This document shows, in pieces, positions 19,317 through 28,734 of a stretch of DNA of 64,000 nucleotides. The stretch spans positions 1-64,000 of the forward strand of contig NZ_PGUY01000045.1 of NCBI RefSeq assembly GCF_002863585.1. The letters are read 5' to 3'. The notes below the pieces were generated by a model, which saw only the letters and a program-made list of their open reading frames with translations, had not been told where the DNA came from and did no database searches. The stretch is from Peribacillus deserti. GTDB taxonomy: Bacteria; Bacillota; Bacilli; Bacillales; DSM-1321. The translations under genes were made by a program, and so were the position numbers. Position 1 is the stretch's first letter. Every line of letters begins with the position of its first letter.

Positions 19317-22300
19317 TTAGTCTTCCCTATCATAGTCCTCATTTTTTATTGTGAACGTATCGATGATTTCCCCGTCTGAGGTAATTGTAGTAAAGGTAAT
19401 TTGATCTTTATCTACCTTTGCCTGCATAGAAACGGCAATGTTGTCCATGTTTACGTAGTCGAATATTTCATCGGCCACCGCATCATAGTGTTTTTTACCT
19501 GTTGTGCCGGCCACTATGTAGACCGTGCCGCCCGGATCTTCCTTGCCCGCTTTCAGCTTCTTTGTTCTTCCGTAAGAATGGTCATGACCCGAGAAAACAA
19601 TGTCGATCCCCAATTCATCCATGATTGGCGGCAGTTTTTCTTTCATGTCTTCATTCCCGCCAAATGGGTTGGTATAATACGGCGGTTTGTGTGTAACAAG
19701 GATTTTCCATGGCTTGTCGGACGTTTTCACATCTTTTTCCAGCCATTCCAGCTGCTCGTCCAAAACTCCTTCATCACTGGTAAACCCCATTACGCTGAAA
19801 TGGATATTATTATAATCAACGGAATACGTACCTCCTATATCTGCCGCGGGACCATTTTCAGGGGTATTGAAGATGGCCTTAGCTAAATGGCCGTCAGCGT
19901 CTCCCATATATTCATGATTCCCTAAGTTTGCAACAAGGTCCGTTGCACGGATGTTTTTGTACTGGGACATGGTGCCTAATGTATCATCCCATTGTGTGAA
20001 TTTCGCCGATTCATCTATCAGATCTCCAACATGGATCATGAGTGACAAGTCTTTATTATTAAGTTCTCCTAGTATGCTATTAAAGTCACGTAAATCTGCT
20101 GGTGATTGTGTATCACCCAAAATCGCAAACTCAAAGCTTTGCTTTCTTTTCAATGTAGTGAACTCCTGCAGCTCCGACCAGGTTTCGCCATCACCTACAC
20201 GGAAGATATAAGTTGTATCCTGCTGCAAATTCTTTAATGCTGCCTCATTTACGCGGGCGATTCCATTTTTAGAAATATTCTGCTCTCCGGAAAATACCTG
20301 GCTGCTCCAAGTACCAGTGAATGTTTCAAGCGAACTATTTCCTTTCCTGTCATAATCCTTCTTTTTCGCAGCCTGTATCAATGTCTTTCCCTTTGCAAGC
20401 GGACTTGACATCCAGGTAAAGTTCTTTTCCTTATAGGGATCACCTGCAGCAGTGGATATGAGATTTTTTATCTCACCGTCTCGAGTCAGCGGCGGGAAGG
20501 TTTGAGTATTCCATTTAAATGAATACTTACCTTCCTTAACTGCATATAACGCGATTTTCTTCACTTCATTCGTAATGGAATCTACCTTTACAGAACCGCT
20601 GCTGTCGGTTTTACCAAGTAAAACGGGTTCCTTACTGCCGTCTATTTCGGCAAATACTTCAACATCGCCAATCGAATTCTTATCGTTATCTTTGACTGTG
20701 ATAATCGCTGGTTTCCCAATTAATACCGGTTCGGAGACAATCTCATAGGCGCCTTTTACTTCAACAGTTGCAGGCTTCATAGAAAATGTGGGAACGAAGT
20801 CATCCCCCTTTGGTGTATGGAAGTTTATACTTCCTTCTGTTAGGTCATAGGTTAATTTACTGCCTTCCTTAGTGGAGGGCGGTATTCTTATAGATATAAC
20901 GGCAGCCTCTGCAGCAGAACCTGCATCACCGCTGTTCACTAAGTTCAAGGAAACGATTCCCGTATCGGCATCATAGCTGGATGTACTTCCATCAAATCCT
21001 TCTGAGAACTGGATTTTCTCAACCCTATAATTTTTATCAATGCGAAGGTTCATATCCGCCCCAAACATTACATCAGGATGTAACGCCTTTACTGTAAGGT
21101 CAAATACATCACCTAATAATGCCGCCTCTTGTCTCTTACCTACTTCAAGCTTGGCTGACCCTGTGTTTACGGTAAAATAACTTGTTTTAACCGCCTGGTT
21201 TCCAAACTTGTCAGGAACCTTAATGATTACCTTATGAATACCATCAGCCCATTTTAAGCCGCTTAATGATACTGAGCCGTCCATATCATAAGAGTAATGG
21301 CCTTCAAAATTAGAATAATTCTTTCCATCTACAAAGATGCTGATTTTCTCCCAATCAATTCCTGTCTTGAAAGGATCCTCTTCAAACTCATTCACCACCG
21401 CTTTTATCACGACTGCATTCGTTGTATAGGTTTGCTCTTCTACGTTAACGGACTGAATAACAGGCGGATGTAAATCATCTACTTTCTCACCGTATACCGC
21501 CCTGATATTATCGACATATACCGAGCCTTTCGTCATCGGGCCGGTAATTCCTGATTTGGTGGACATCAGCCTGATGGCCTGTGTTCCGGAAATTTTGAAT
21601 GGCCCGGTAAAGGAGGCTGGTATCTCTGCCTCAATGTATTTCCAGCCAGTCCAGTTAATCCCGGAGTTTTCCTCAGTAAGATTAAGTGTCTGGCTTTTAT
21701 TGTTCCCATCGACAAGAAGCATTCTGAGCCAGTAGCCTTGTGCTTCCGGGGTTCCGTATACCCACATCCCAATGGCTGTCGGGTTATCATTTATCGCCAT
21801 ATTTGTACCAGGTCCTGCATAAACCCCCAGCGTTGTCCCGGTTTGTGCATTTGTAAAGTCAAAATCGATCTGTAATGATTGATTGCCAAATATGACAGGA
21901 GCAGGATATCTGGATAAATCAAGCAGCCCTTTTTCTCCCCGGTTTGCTGTTGAGGTTTTCCAGTTTCCCATGCTGCCTTCAAAATCAAACACGACTTCAG
22001 GAAGTTTTCCAACCGATACTTTTATTTGAGCTGAAAGGCCAGTCCCCTTTAAAGCGGCTTTGATGATCCCCGTAATATTCTTATCGCCTGTATGAAGTAC
22101 TCCTGTTTCATCAATGGTTCCCATTCCTTCGGGGATGTCAAAATCCATATCTTCTAAGTTCCATTTCACTTCTCTTTTTTGAAACAAAGTGGTTAATCCT
22201 AGATCCAATTTACTTTTTCTGCCCGCCGTCATCTCCCCGGCAATAAAGGACATCTGATCTGGCTGTGCCACTTCAATTATGCTTCTCCCGACTTCTTGCC

Positions 22301-23426
22301 CCATATGTTTGAGCAAAACATTAAGCACTCCCGTTTTGCCATTCGAGATAAATTTGCCCGTTTCATCAATGCTGCCGAATGAACCATCCGTTAATTCCCA
22401 TGTTAATCCAGAAGCTGGAAGGTCAGCTGATGCCATAGATTTGTCGCGCCCTTTGGCCGAAAACTGAATCTTTGAGCCTGGCGTAAAGGATTGGTCATAA
22501 GGCTCGATATGGGCTGAATTAAATACATGGTCTGCAGGTGTTTTTGAAACAATCAGCCAAGAATTTGCTACACTTCTTTCCATCCGATCAGACGGGAGGT
22601 TGTCCACTTCCAGTTTATCCCCGCCTAATTCCCGAGTAGCAAAAGTGGATGAACCGCCTCCGTCCAGATTCAAGGCACTTTCTGCCCCCAAGTCGATCAT
22701 CAGCTGTGCCAGATCTGGCATTGAAATTCCTGCTGAGTACGGTTCCTGCCTTCCATCAATCACGACAAAAAACACATCACCATCTTCCTTAATCCCCACA
22801 GCAGTCCGAGGCTCTTTATCTGCTCCTGTTTGAGGAGTTTCATAGATCTGCCCCTTTTTTACGAGAATCGCATTTCCTCCAAGCGCCTCCTGGATTTCAT
22901 CCTTGATGCCTTCAAATTCCGCAGGTGTTCCAATAACGGCTTCACCTGACTTTTTTATGCCAAAAAATTCTTGTGACGCTAATGATTTGGATTTTACAGC
23001 TTGCCCGTTTTTGTAAACATAGCCAGAAGGCTCCCCGGTCGCCATATTGTAGAAGTCAGCATTAACTGCAGCTACAACTGTGTGGTTGTCTCCGCTCGCT
23101 GCACTTGCCTGTCCCCTAACTGGCTGAAGGCCGAATGCAGTTTCATCATTTGGTGTGCCGGCCTCAATCGAAAGGCTTGGATTCTGCATATCCACTTCTA
23201 CTACAAAACTTTCAATCTTCTTTCCTTCTTTTCCTTCAAAACTGTAATGCTTTTCCATTACACCAGGCGCGAGATCTGCTTGATACTGGTTAATCGGCGT
23301 TTGAATGATGGGAGATCTTAAGTCGAAGCTGCCTAATGCCAATGTCAAGCTGGGTAAAATCATACTGCTGGCTAAAGTGACTGTTAAGATGATGGGTAAA
23401 AGCCTGTTCTTCCAATCCTTCTTCAT
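19317..23426 (-). CDS. secreted multidomain phosphodiester glycosidase / calcineurin-like phosphatase
   Basis: About 1369 residues. The start chosen is the second of two adjacent ATGs, six bases after AGGAGG. A signal peptide covers residues ~1-31. Domains in order: phosphodiester glycosidase (NAGPA type; VVIDGRQEPYSAG and ALNLDGGGSSTF, ~190-265); Ig-like repeats (~300-480); a carbohydrate-binding-like beta domain (~485-650); a cohesin-like domain (~760-880); an Ig-like stretch; a fibronectin-like domain (~1030-1110); and a C-terminal metallophosphatase (FAILGDTQS, HVGDLIDE, NLGNHEYMGDADG, VTHKPPYYTNP, SGHDHSYGRT). All metal ligands appear intact. It is probably a wall- or medium-acting enzyme that frees phosphate from glycan phosphodiesters. 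No anchor motif is visible. Confidence 0.85.
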   Translation of the reverse strand: MKKDWKNRLLPIILTVTLASSMILPSLTLALGSFDLRSPIIQTPINQYQADLAPGVMEKHYSFEGKEGKKIESFVVEVDMQNPSLSIEAGTPNDETAFGLQPVRGQASAASGDNHTVVAAVNADFYNMATGEPSGYVYKNGQAVKSKSLASQEFFGIKKSGEAVIGTPAEFEGIKDEIQEALGGNAILVKKGQIYETPQTGADKEPRTAVGIKEDGDVFFVVIDGRQEPYSAGISMPDLAQLMIDLGAESALNLDGGGSSTFATRELGGDKLEVDNLPSDRMERSVANSWLIVSKTPADHVFNSAHIEPYDQSFTPGSKIQFSAKGRDKSMASADLPASGLTWELTDGSFGSIDETGKFISNGKTGVLNVLLKHMGQEVGRSIIEVAQPDQMSFIAGEMTAGRKSKLDLGLTTLFQKREVKWNLEDMDFDIPEGMGTIDETGVLHTGDKNITGIIKAALKGTGLSAQIKVSVGKLPEVVFDFEGSMGNWKTSTANRGEKGLLDLSRYPAPVIFGNQSLQIDFDFTNAQTGTTLGVYAGPGTNMAINDNPTAIGMWVYGTPEAQGYWLRMLLVDGNNKSQTLNLTEENSGINWTGWKYIEAEIPASFTGPFKISGTQAIRLMSTKSGITGPMTKGSVYVDNIRAVYGEKVDDLHPPVIQSVNVEEQTYTTNAVVIKAVVNEFEEDPFKTGIDWEKISIFVDGKNYSNFEGHYSYDMDGSVSLSGLKWADGIHKVIIKVPDKFGNQAVKTSYFTVNTGSAKLEVGKRQEAALLGDVFDLTVKALHPDVMFGADMNLRIDKNYRVEKIQFSEGFDGSTSSYDADTGIVSLNLVNSGDAGSAAEAAVISIRIPPSTKEGSKLTYDLTEGSINFHTPKGDDFVPTFSMKPATVEVKGAYEIVSEPVLIGKPAIITVKDNDKNSIGDVEVFAEIDGSKEPVLLGKTDSSGSVKVDSITNEVKKIALYAVKEGKYSFKWNTQTFPPLTRDGEIKNLISTAAGDPYKEKNFTWMSSPLAKGKTLIQAAKKKDYDRKGNSSLETFTGTWSSQVFSGEQNISKNGIARVNEAALKNLQQDTTYIFRVGDGETWSELQEFTTLKRKQSFEFAILGDTQSPADLRDFNSILGELNNKDLSLMIHVGDLIDESAKFTQWDDTLGTMSQYKNIRATDLVANLGNHEYMGDADGHLAKAIFNTPENGPAADIGGTYSVDYNNIHFSVMGFTSDEGVLDEQLEWLEKDVKTSDKPWKILVTHKPPYYTNPFGGNEDMKEKLPPIMDELGIDIVFSGHDHSYGRTKKLKAGKEDPGGTVYIVAGTTGKKHYDAVADEIFDYVNMDNIAVSMQAKVDKDQITFTTITSDGEIIDTFTIKNEDYDRED

Positions 23427-23801
23427 CATTTGCCTCCTACGCATGTTTACTCGTTCCATGATTTCAGGGATATGTAAGATGATCTGTGCTTTCTAGTAAA
23501 TCCATTAACTTAATATTAAGAATTTTCCATATTCAGGAATAGAGGGAAAAGACCTACATTTTCTGGAAAATAACCATGAACTTCTGCTGGTAAATTGGAA
23601 AAACCGACCGTTGGACCTAGTTAATGTGTTGTAGGGAGAATTTTATACTGGGATTTGATGGAGAAAGATAACAATTACGCAGTAGAGTATTCTGTTCTGT
23701 AACTGTATGGTGTAATGATTACTTAACTTGAAAAATCGCGGGGCCTTTCGCTCAATTAACAGAGGTAAACCGCAAAAAAATAGAGGCCAATTCTTTTTCG
23801 C

Positions 23802-23913
23802 GCAATTATTTTTTTATATGATGCAATTAATTTTTTATCCGATACAATTATTTTCTTATACGATGCAATTATTTCGTTATACGATACAATTATTTTCTTA
23901 TACGATGCAATTA
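23802..23913. repeat. 21-bp phased word array (gcaatta/acaatta)
   Basis: The word gcaatta or acaatta starts at 23802, 23823, 23844, 23865, 23886 and 23907, exactly 21 bp apart six times. The spacers are similar but not identical, mostly T-rich with tatacgat. Open frames through it exist on both strands only because 21 is a multiple of three. Confidence 0.9.
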
Positions 23914-23944
23914 GGGCTAAGCCAATTGCTTTATGAATATGTAA

Positions 23945-25222
23945 AAGATAAAAAAGGCTAAGCAATAAGCCCAGCCTTACTTATATAATTTTATGTTGAA
24001 AGGCACCGTTCTCTGCTTTTCTATCTGTCTAGCTCCAAGCTGCGTCCCTCGAGTCATAAGCCGATCAGGCCATGAGAAGAAGAGCGCTTCTCACGGCCTG
24101 CCCGTCTTATGCTTGGCTAGCGCATAAGTGCGACTAAGCTTCTGTCTTCGCTCCGCTCGCCAATCAGCAAGTCTACTTTATCGGGTCTCTGCCTTCTTTT
24201 ACATTTGGTTCTCTAGTTTGGTTCTTTCATCATTGTCCTATCAATTAGCTGACTTCGGAAGGCACCGCTTTCCGCTTTTCTATTTGTCCAGCTCCGAACT
24301 GACACCTTCGGTCATAAGCCCATCGCCATCTAAAGGTAAAAGCGGCCTTTCGCTGCCGCTCGTCTTTTGCCTTTCAGGTGTCTGCTTTTCATGTGATTTG
24401 TGAAAAAATAAGAAAAGCTAGGCGTTCAGCCTAACTTCCTTAACATTTCTTGATTAGAAAAGCACCGGTCTCCGCTTTTCTATCTGTCCAGCTCCGAACT
24501 GCCATCCTCCCGTCATAAGCCAATCAGTCCATGAGAAGGAAATGCACTTCTCACGGCCTACTCGTCTTATGCTACTCGGATGGCTGCCTTTTTAATGATG
24601 CGAAAAGATAAAAAAGCTAAGCAATAAGCCCAGCCTTACTTATATAATTTTATGTTGAAAGGCACCGTTCTCCGCTTTTTTATTTGTCTAGCTCCAAGCT
24701 GAGACCCTCGAGTCATAAGCCTATCAGTCCGTGAGAAGGAAAAGCACTTCTCACGGACTACTCGTCTTATGCTACTCGGATGGCTGCCTTTTTAATGATG
24801 CGAAAAGATAAAAAAGGCTAAGCAATAAGCCTAGCCTTACTTATATAATTTTATGTTGAAAGGCACCGCTTTCCGCTTTTCTATCTGTCCAGCTCCAAGC
24901 TGTGTCCCTCGAGTCATAAGCCGATCAGGCCATGAGAAGAAGAGCGCTTCTCACGGCCTGCCCGTCTTATGCTTGTAGGGCCGCTCCTTCGCTATCGCTC
25001 CGGACCGCTTTCCGCTTTTCTATCTGTCCAGCTCCGAACTGCCATCCTCCCGTCATAAGCCAATCAGTCCATGAGAAGGAAATGCACTTCTCACGGCCTG
25101 CTCGTCTTATGCTACTCGGATGGCTGCCTTTCATTAGTTTTATGAAAAAATAAAAGGGCTAAGCCAATTAGCCTAGCCTTGATCATATAATTTTATGTTG
25201 AAAGGCACCGTTCTCCGCTTTT
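23945..25222 (+). repeat. tandem array of ~200-bp units (hairpin cassette plus terminator)
   Basis: Six hairpin cassettes have cataag/cttatg arms, for example 24055-24111, 24514-24571, 24714-24771, 24915-24971 and 25054-25111; a diverged one starts near 24315. They alternate with terminator-like stems (23954-23978, 24415-24437, 24614-24637, 24814-24838, 25155-25180). The units at 24598 and 24798 are nearly identical and 200 bp apart. The inner stem is about GCCATGAGAAG/CTTCTCACGGC. The array ends at 25222, at the spoIIIAH stop codon. It contains no convincing gene. Confidence 0.85.
25150..25182 (-). terminator. intrinsic terminator after spoIIIAH (nearest of several)
   Basis: On the minus strand AAGGCTAGGC...GCTTAGCCCTTTTATTTTTTC. 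It is the first of up to five similar stems in the array behind the spoIIIA operon. Confidence 0.65.
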
Positions 25223-25786
25223 CTATTTCCCCGGTTGGAATTCTACTGCTACGTTTGTTCCTGTTCCTAGCTCTTTGCTTACGGTGGTCATGATTTCGTT
25301 TGCTGCTTTGCTAGATTGCTTTTTGGATTTTACCAGTACGTGCACTTCTTTTCCTTTGATTCTTACGAGTGCTCCGTCATAATTCATGGAGACGATTAGG
25401 GATTCCAGCATTCCTTCTTTTACAGCCAGGTCATCCAGGTTGTTGATTTTTTCATAGGCTGCATTTTTTTCTTCTGCTGAGATGTCTTCTGTCATGGCTA
25501 CAGCCAGTTCTTCTTTTTGTTTGTTGCGCTCATCTTCAAGTTCCATCCGCATAGCTTCGAAGACTTCGTCGTTAGCTGGGGCTGTTACTGCTTTACCGCT
25601 GTCAGCATTTTCTTTTTTAGCTGTATCGGATGTGGTTGTCTTGGCTGCTGGTTTTTCTTTCTTTTTCTCCTCGGTCGCTGCCATATCGGAAGCAGGCTTT
25701 TGCGGTGTAGTGATGTAATAGACGGATAGGACTACAACAAGGCTTAACATTGTTAATAACCATACTGTTTGTTTTTTTAATAACAT
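25223..25786 (-). CDS. spoIIIAH: stage III sporulation protein AH
   Basis: A 187-residue mother-cell membrane protein whose extracellular domain binds forespore SpoIIQ across the intermembrane space, forming the feeding-tube channel. One membrane segment (residues ~8-26) is followed by a low-complexity Lys/Ala/Glu linker and a C-terminal YscJ/FliF-like ring-building domain (NYDGALVRIKGKEVHVLVKSK...). It is somewhat shorter than the B. subtilis protein (about 218 residues as I recall), mainly in the linker. Last gene of the operon; its stop codon abuts the repeat array. Confidence 0.93.
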   Translation of the reverse strand: MLLKKQTVWLLTMLSLVVVLSVYYITTPQKPASDMAATEEKKKEKPAAKTTTSDTAKKENADSGKAVTAPANDEVFEAMRMELEDERNKQKEELAVAMTEDISAEEKNAAYEKINNLDDLAVKEGMLESLIVSMNYDGALVRIKGKEVHVLVKSKKQSSKAANEIMTTVSKELGTGTNVAVEFQPGK

Positions 25787-25846
25787 GAATGATCCTCCTC
25801 AGATTTCTTATTTATATGAAATGCTTTTAAGCACATTGATCCTGCA

Positions 25847-26500
25847 TTATTTCTTAGCTAGTACAGATACGCGGTGGCTGGATACATCCAGTACCCTGGT
25901 AACAGCTTCCCGGATCCATTTTTTGACCTGTATATTATCTGCGCCTTTTGCGACAATCAGGACTCCCCTAATAGACGGCTTTTGTGTCTGAGTGACGAGC
26001 GGGACCTCGGATTCGCCATCCCGGGTAAATACAAGCTGTTCATCAACCGAGCTGTCTTCCACCTGGCGCTTGCCGCCATCCCTGTCTTCCTCGTTGGTTA
26101 TTTGCTTTCGGGTGACTTTATTTTTCTCGTACACTTTTTTTTCTGATGAGTCGACATTGACCATTACGGTGACGTCTTCAATGCCTGCAACATCCTCCAG
26201 GGCTTCTTTCAACAGTGTTTCATATTGTTTTTCATAATCGGTGAACATCTTCTTTCCTGTGGCTTTCTTCATCCCAAATGCGGCTACGTCATCCTTAGAC
26301 TGACTGCTTCCAGTCTCGGCGGCATCTCCCATTGTAGTGGTGCTGGTTTCTGTGTTTGTAAGAAAGCTGCTGGCTATCATAAACCCGACGCCTATTACTA
26401 GAACCGCTAGTACATATGCATGCTTGGAAGGCTTCCCGGGCCCCTTCTCCTTCTTAAGGAGCTTAGCCAGCAGGGAAAAAGGACCTTTGTCATCTTTCAC
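25847..26500 (-). CDS. spoIIIAG: stage III sporulation protein AG
   Basis: A 217-residue protein with one membrane segment (residues ~28-47) and an extracellular ring-forming domain. That domain has a beta-rich insert (EKNKVTRKQITNEEDRDGGKRQVE) and a C-terminal motif KWIREAVTRVLDVSSHRVSVLAK. It forms the large oligomeric ring of the SpoIIIA-SpoIIQ complex. The GTG start overlaps spoIIIAF by 11 bp, so translation is probably coupled. Confidence 0.93.
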   Translation of the reverse strand: MKDDKGPFSLLAKLLKKEKGPGKPSKHAYVLAVLVIGVGFMIASSFLTNTETSTTTMGDAAETGSSQSKDDVAAFGMKKATGKKMFTDYEKQYETLLKEALEDVAGIEDVTVMVNVDSSEKKVYEKNKVTRKQITNEEDRDGGKRQVEDSSVDEQLVFTRDGESEVPLVTQTQKPSIRGVLIVAKGADNIQVKKWIREAVTRVLDVSSHRVSVLAKK

Positions 26501-27110
26501 TAATAACTCCCCCTCCCTCTAGCTCAATAGAAAGAATTTCTTCTTCTACTGACCATTTTGCTGCAAGGAAATTCTTTATTTCTTTCGTTTCTGCATATTG
26601 GCTGGGCCTCGGTGTACTGGTGTCGATATTGACTTGTGCCACTGTTTCCACTGAGCCTAGGTCATCAGCAGGCTTCAATGTGAGATGAATATTTTTTATG
26701 TCTTTGGGAAATTCAGGCGTGTCCACTTGTTTAGCTTCTAGATCAACTGTTTCTACATTCATCTGGTACTTATTCATCAACTCCTCTTTTGCATCTGTTT
26801 TGAGTTGGACAGCCATCTGTTTTAAAATATATGCTTGCTGTGAGGCTTGTATTTCTTTTTTCTTATCTTCAATTAAATTTTCTATATTTTCTTGTTTCTG
26901 GGATGTATGTAGAGCTTTCGATACAACCTGTTCAAAATCAGTTGAAAAGAGCTTTAATATTGGAGATAAGATAATGGCAATCAGCAAAAGACCAATGACC
27001 ATTTTTGCGTATTTCTGCATCGTTGAATTCGGAAGCAGCAGGTCGATTACCGTAGCTAATAGAATAAAGAGAATAATATTTGTGACCCAGCCTGTTAAAT
27101 ATTGCATCAT
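26490..27110 (-). CDS. spoIIIAF: stage III sporulation protein AF
   Basis: A 206-residue protein with two N-terminal membrane segments (residues ~5-25 and ~33-55) and a soluble ring-like domain (about 85-200). It is a component of the mother-cell SpoIIIA channel complex. The start is one of two adjacent ATGs after GAGGTGAGGG. It lies 3 bp after spoIIIAE. Confidence 0.92.
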   Translation of the reverse strand: MMQYLTGWVTNIILFILLATVIDLLLPNSTMQKYAKMVIGLLLIAIILSPILKLFSTDFEQVVSKALHTSQKQENIENLIEDKKKEIQASQQAYILKQMAVQLKTDAKEELMNKYQMNVETVDLEAKQVDTPEFPKDIKNIHLTLKPADDLGSVETVAQVNIDTSTPRPSQYAETKEIKNFLAAKWSVEEEILSIELEGGGVISER

Positions 27111-27113
27111 CCC

Positions 27114-28301
27114 TCACCTCACCATCATCGTTACATTTCCTGCTGCAATGATCACTGTAACACTCAGGAAAAACATAATGGATACGATGGCAAGTGCCGC
27201 AAAGATATACACCATGCTTTTACTGATCACACTTAAACAGCTGATGACCGGTCCGCCCCCGAGAGGCTGCAGGATCGCTGCTGAGAGCTTGTACACAAAA
27301 GCGACAATTAATATCTTAAGAGCGGGGAACACGCAGATTAACAGCAGTACAACCACCCCTGCCAGCCCAACCGTATTTTTTAAAAGTACAGAAGCACTCA
27401 TGACTGTGTCGGTTGCATCGGAAAACATCCGCCCGACTACTGGGATAAAATTACCGGTGATAAACTTTGCTGTCCGAATGGTGATACCGTCGGCGACTGC
27501 AGATGATGCCCCTTGGACGGAGATGACTCCGAGAAAGACCGTCATGAACGTACCAATCAGCCATATGCTGCCATTTCTAAGGAGATTTGCCAGCTGGGTG
27601 ACCTTATATTGTTCTGTTAACGTGCTGACTATGCTAAGGATTGCAGATAGCAGTAGCAGCGGGAGCACGACGTACTGCATCAATAACCCGCTTGTATTCA
27701 TCAAAAACACCAGGACTGGGTGGAAGAATGCGGCTGAGACTACACCTCCCGATGCAGCAATTAAAGCCAGCAGCAGCGGAATGAGTGCCATCAGAAATGA
27801 AATCATCATACCTATCGTTTCTTTCGTATACTCAATGGCCACGTGAAAACTGTTTAAAGCGATGATAATTAATACCATGAATACAATGGCATAGGCTACC
27901 TTGCTGACAGAACTTTTTTCAAATGCTGACTGAAGGGTCTGGAGAAACATGCTTAGAACAGTTAGAACAACTAATGTGCCAAGCAGTTTTCCATTTACCA
28001 GAAGTTCATGAAATATAAATTTGGCTAGACCCTTCATCCATTCGTTAAAGGAGAACTTTTTTTCACCGCTTACGAAATCAAAAAAGCTGCCTTTCTGGCT
28101 TTCCGGCAAAAACCCGCCATAATCGGTGACAACCTTGTCCCAAAATCCCTTAAGGTCATTGATTCCAAGGTTCTCCAGCTGTGAATTAACGATTTCTTCG
28201 TTACTAATGGGTGCTTCTTGATTCGTTTCAGCAAAGGCCCGATGATCACTCGAAAATATAAATACTACTGCTAATAAGAAGAGAAGCATGCACTGTTTCA
28301 T
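27114..28301 (-). CDS. spoIIIAE: stage III sporulation protein AE
   Basis: A 395-residue polytopic membrane protein with a cleavable-looking N-terminal signal segment. A ~90-residue soluble region follows (NSQLENLGINDLKGFWDKVV), then about seven hydrophobic segments. SpoIIIAE is proposed to be the export-gate-like permease of the SpoIIIA channel. Length matches the family. Same operon and strand as the other seven spoIIIA genes. Confidence 0.94.
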   Translation of the reverse strand: MKQCMLLFLLAVVFIFSSDHRAFAETNQEAPISNEEIVNSQLENLGINDLKGFWDKVVTDYGGFLPESQKGSFFDFVSGEKKFSFNEWMKGLAKFIFHELLVNGKLLGTLVVLTVLSMFLQTLQSAFEKSSVSKVAYAIVFMVLIIIALNSFHVAIEYTKETIGMMISFLMALIPLLLALIAASGGVVSAAFFHPVLVFLMNTSGLLMQYVVLPLLLLSAILSIVSTLTEQYKVTQLANLLRNGSIWLIGTFMTVFLGVISVQGASSAVADGITIRTAKFITGNFIPVVGRMFSDATDTVMSASVLLKNTVGLAGVVVLLLICVFPALKILIVAFVYKLSAAILQPLGGGPVISCLSVISKSMVYIFAALAIVSIMFFLSVTVIIAAGNVTMMVR

Positions 28302-28329
28302 GAAACATCCACCTCACCTGCTGTTATTG

Positions 28330-28719
28330 TCAGCTGGGAATTAGTTTTATAATGGTTTCTATAATGACAGTCAAAATGGGGATGGCCATGGCAAGAATCA
28401 AAATTTTACCGCCAAGTTCAATTTTAGAAGCTATGGCACCCTGCCCGGCATCTTTTGTGATCTGGGAAGCAAATTCCGCAATATAAGCTATTCCGATAAT
28501 TTTTAAGATTGTTTCCAGGTAAATCATGTTTACATTGGCTTTGACGGCAATTCTTTCAATCATATGAATAATCTGTGAGATTTGATCAAGCAGCATTAAA
28601 AAGATGGAACAACCGACAAAAACCACTAATAAAAAAGCAAAGGTAGGTTTCTGCTCCTTTATAACCAGCGCGAGAAAGGTAGCTATTAAGGAAATACCGA
28701 CTATCTTAAGAATCTCAAT
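28330..28719 (-). CDS. spoIIIAD: stage III sporulation protein AD, non-canonical ATT start
   Basis: A small polytopic membrane protein of the SpoIIIA channel, ~129 residues. The conserved body is unmistakable (VIKEQKPTFAFLLVVFVGCS, MIYLETILKIIGIAYIAEFA, TKDAGQGAIASKIELGGKIL). Homology requires the protein to begin upstream of the first internal start-like codons. Between the in-frame TAA at 28735 (the spoIIIAC stop) and the conserved part there is no ATG, GTG or TTG. I place the start at the ATT at 28719, nine bases after AAGGGGGG; the ATT at 28725 is the alternative and matches the B. subtilis N-terminal length better. Confidence 0.85.
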   Translation of the reverse strand: MEILKIVGISLIATFLALVIKEQKPTFAFLLVVFVGCSIFLMLLDQISQIIHMIERIAVKANVNMIYLETILKIIGIAYIAEFASQITKDAGQGAIASKIELGGKILILAMAIPILTVIIETIIKLIPS

Positions 28720-28734
28720 AGCAATCTGCCCCCC

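Noticed and set aside
23728-23961. Open frames on both strands through the gcaatta array, encoding heptad-like repeats
   Set aside because: The period of 21 keeps any frame open; codon use and composition are not gene-like, and both strands are equally open.
23945-25222. A CRISPR array
   Set aside because: Units are ~200 bp with internal hairpins and no short identical repeats with unique spacers; no cas genes nearby.
26698-27846. A 382-codon plus-strand frame
   Set aside because: It is antisense to spoIIIAF and spoIIIAE, which are conserved and complete; the frame is a shadow of their codon bias.
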